A stretch of DNA of 6,411 nt from contig CAMLRJ010000213.1 in NCBI GenBank assembly GCA_946482345.1, positions 1 to 6,411 of the forward strand. Direction: 5' to 3'. Positions within the stretch are counted from its first letter, which is position 1. Each line of letters begins with the position of its first letter. The DNA is from an uncultured Cellvibrio sp. (GTDB lineage: Bacteria > Pseudomonadota > Gammaproteobacteria > Pseudomonadales > Cellvibrionaceae). Below, one piece after another: positions 6,013 to 6,411 of this stretch. The position numbers and the translations under genes were made by a program. The notes below the pieces were generated by a model that was not told the DNA's origin, searched no databases, and saw nothing but the letters and a program-made list of their open reading frames with translations.

Positions 6013-6032
6013 AATACTATTATTATGGTATT
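6013..6032. promoter_or_regulatory. possible HipB operator 2
   Basis: AATACTAT (6013-6020) and ATGGTATT (6025-6032) are inverted arms matching at 7 of 8 positions, separated by TATT. Written around the core, this is ATACT-N8-GGTAT, close in layout to the E. coli HipB operator TATCC-N8-GGATA. It starts exactly 40 bases from the related copy at 5973-5992 and ends 19 bases before hipB. Confidence 0.5.
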
Positions 6033-6051
6033 AAGTTGAAAAAGGTAAGCC

Positions 6052-6291
6052 ATGAAACTGTTACCCATTATTGGAAAACATCTAAAGCACGCACGGAAAA
6101 AACATTTCCCCCAGGATGACCTTCAAGCCTTTTCCATACGCATAGGTGTAGCTCGTGCAACATTACAAAAAATGGAAAAGGGAGACTTGAGTGTAAGCAT
6201 TGCAAAATATTATCAAGCCGCCGAAGTGCTTGGATTGGAAAAAGGATTTGAGCAACTCTTTGTGCTGGAGGAAAGTTTGTTCGATGACTAA
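6052..6291 (+). CDS. hipB: HipB-like antitoxin, Xre-type helix-turn-helix
   Basis: This is a 79-residue DNA-binding protein, close to E. coli HipB (88 residues). A Cro/C1-type domain covers about 6-62: helix 1 IIGKHLKHARKK, helix 2 LQAFSIRIG, recognition helix ARATLQKMEKG (34-44), and YYQAAEVLGL (53-62). A short tail FEQLFVLEESLFDD follows. Such proteins neutralise the HipA kinase toxin and repress their own operon. AAAGG at 6042-6046, about 5 bases before the ATG, is a good ribosome binding site. It overlaps the following gene by 8 bases, the typical antitoxin-toxin layout. The helix-turn-helix is clear; calling it HipB depends on the partial neighbour. Confidence 0.82.
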   Translation: MKLLPIIGKHLKHARKKHFPQDDLQAFSIRIGVARATLQKMEKGDLSVSIAKYYQAAEVLGLEKGFEQLFVLEESLFDD

Positions 6292-6411
6292 AGCAACCTA
6301 CGATATTTATCTCAATACATTCAATACCGGCATTGTGCATGCCGCTGATTGTGTGATCGAAGAACAAAATGGAAAAGTTCAACGAATTGGATTTCGTTAT
6401 AAAACAGATTA
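6284..6411 (+). CDS. hipA: HipA-like toxin kinase, N-terminal fragment cut by the window edge
   Basis: From an ATG overlapping the hipB end (ATGACTAA), 42 codons stay open to the edge. They begin MTKATYDIYLNTFNTGIVHA and include QRIGFRYKTD. This resembles the first strands of HipA-family proteins (the HipA_N region, where a short beta-rich start leads to a GRIxFxYxxxY-like stretch). HipA is a serine/threonine kinase that phosphorylates glutamyl-tRNA synthetase in E. coli and halts growth. The catalytic region is outside the window, so whether it is intact cannot be seen. GGAGG at 6267-6271 lies 12 bases upstream, rather far for a Shine-Dalgarno, but coupling to hipB translation can help. The call relies on gene order as much as on the sequence. 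Confidence 0.65.
   Translation, partial: MTKATYDIYLNTFNTGIVHAADCVIEEQNGKVQRIGFRYKTD

Noticed and set aside
6068..6382. 104-codon minus-strand open frame opposite hipBA
   Set aside because: It lies fully antisense to a typical antitoxin-toxin pair, and its product looks like a chance translation.
1..6411. CRISPR array, tRNA or rRNA genes
   Set aside because: No regularly spaced direct repeats and no recognisable tRNA or rRNA sequence were found on reading both strands.

Overview
The window is ordinary chromosomal DNA of moderate to low GC from what looks like a gammaproteobacterium. The evidence is a close match to the Escherichia coli CreC sensor kinase, a CreD-family membrane protein, a CreB-type binding site, and small palindromic REP-like repeats at gene ends. 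The repeat style suggests a Cellvibrio-like marine or soil organism, but that is only a guess from memory. Genes are dense, and every intergenic gap is shorter than about 160 bases.

Layout, left to right. At 1-48 the minus strand carries what may be the first codons of a secreted or membrane protein that leaves the window. At about 73-220 is a cluster of C/G-rich inverted repeats. Four minus-strand genes follow, transcribed right to left from about 5901: a MerR-family regulator (5473-5901), a VIT plus von Willebrand A protein (3260-5473, overlapping the regulator by one base), a CreC-like histidine kinase (1705-3171) and creD (182-1552). Three repeat families sit at the boundaries of this cluster: between the VIT gene and creC, at the creC 3' end, and at the creD 3' end. 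The last two supply the stop codons and final residues of CreC and CreD. On the plus strand, divergent from merR, a HipB-like antitoxin (6052-6291) overlaps the start of a HipA-like toxin gene (from 6284) that runs off the right edge.

How the parts fit. A perfect TTCAC-N6-TTCAC direct repeat, the published CreB binding consensus, lies upstream of creD, so creD is probably a CreBC target here as in E. coli and Aeromonas. No CreB response regulator is in the window. The place where creB would usually sit is taken by the MerR and VIT/vWA pair. The creD leader can also fold so that its Shine-Dalgarno sequence is paired. The merR promoter has a perfect palindrome centred in an 18-base -35/-10 spacer, the typical MerR operator layout, and its predicted transcript starts at the A of the ATG. 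The hipB promoter region has two related inverted repeats 40 bases apart with GG-type half-sites separated by 8 bases, resembling the layout of E. coli HipB operators.

The most interesting features are the MerR-VIT/vWA-CreC-CreD arrangement without its response regulator and the regulatory DNA around creD, merR and hipB.
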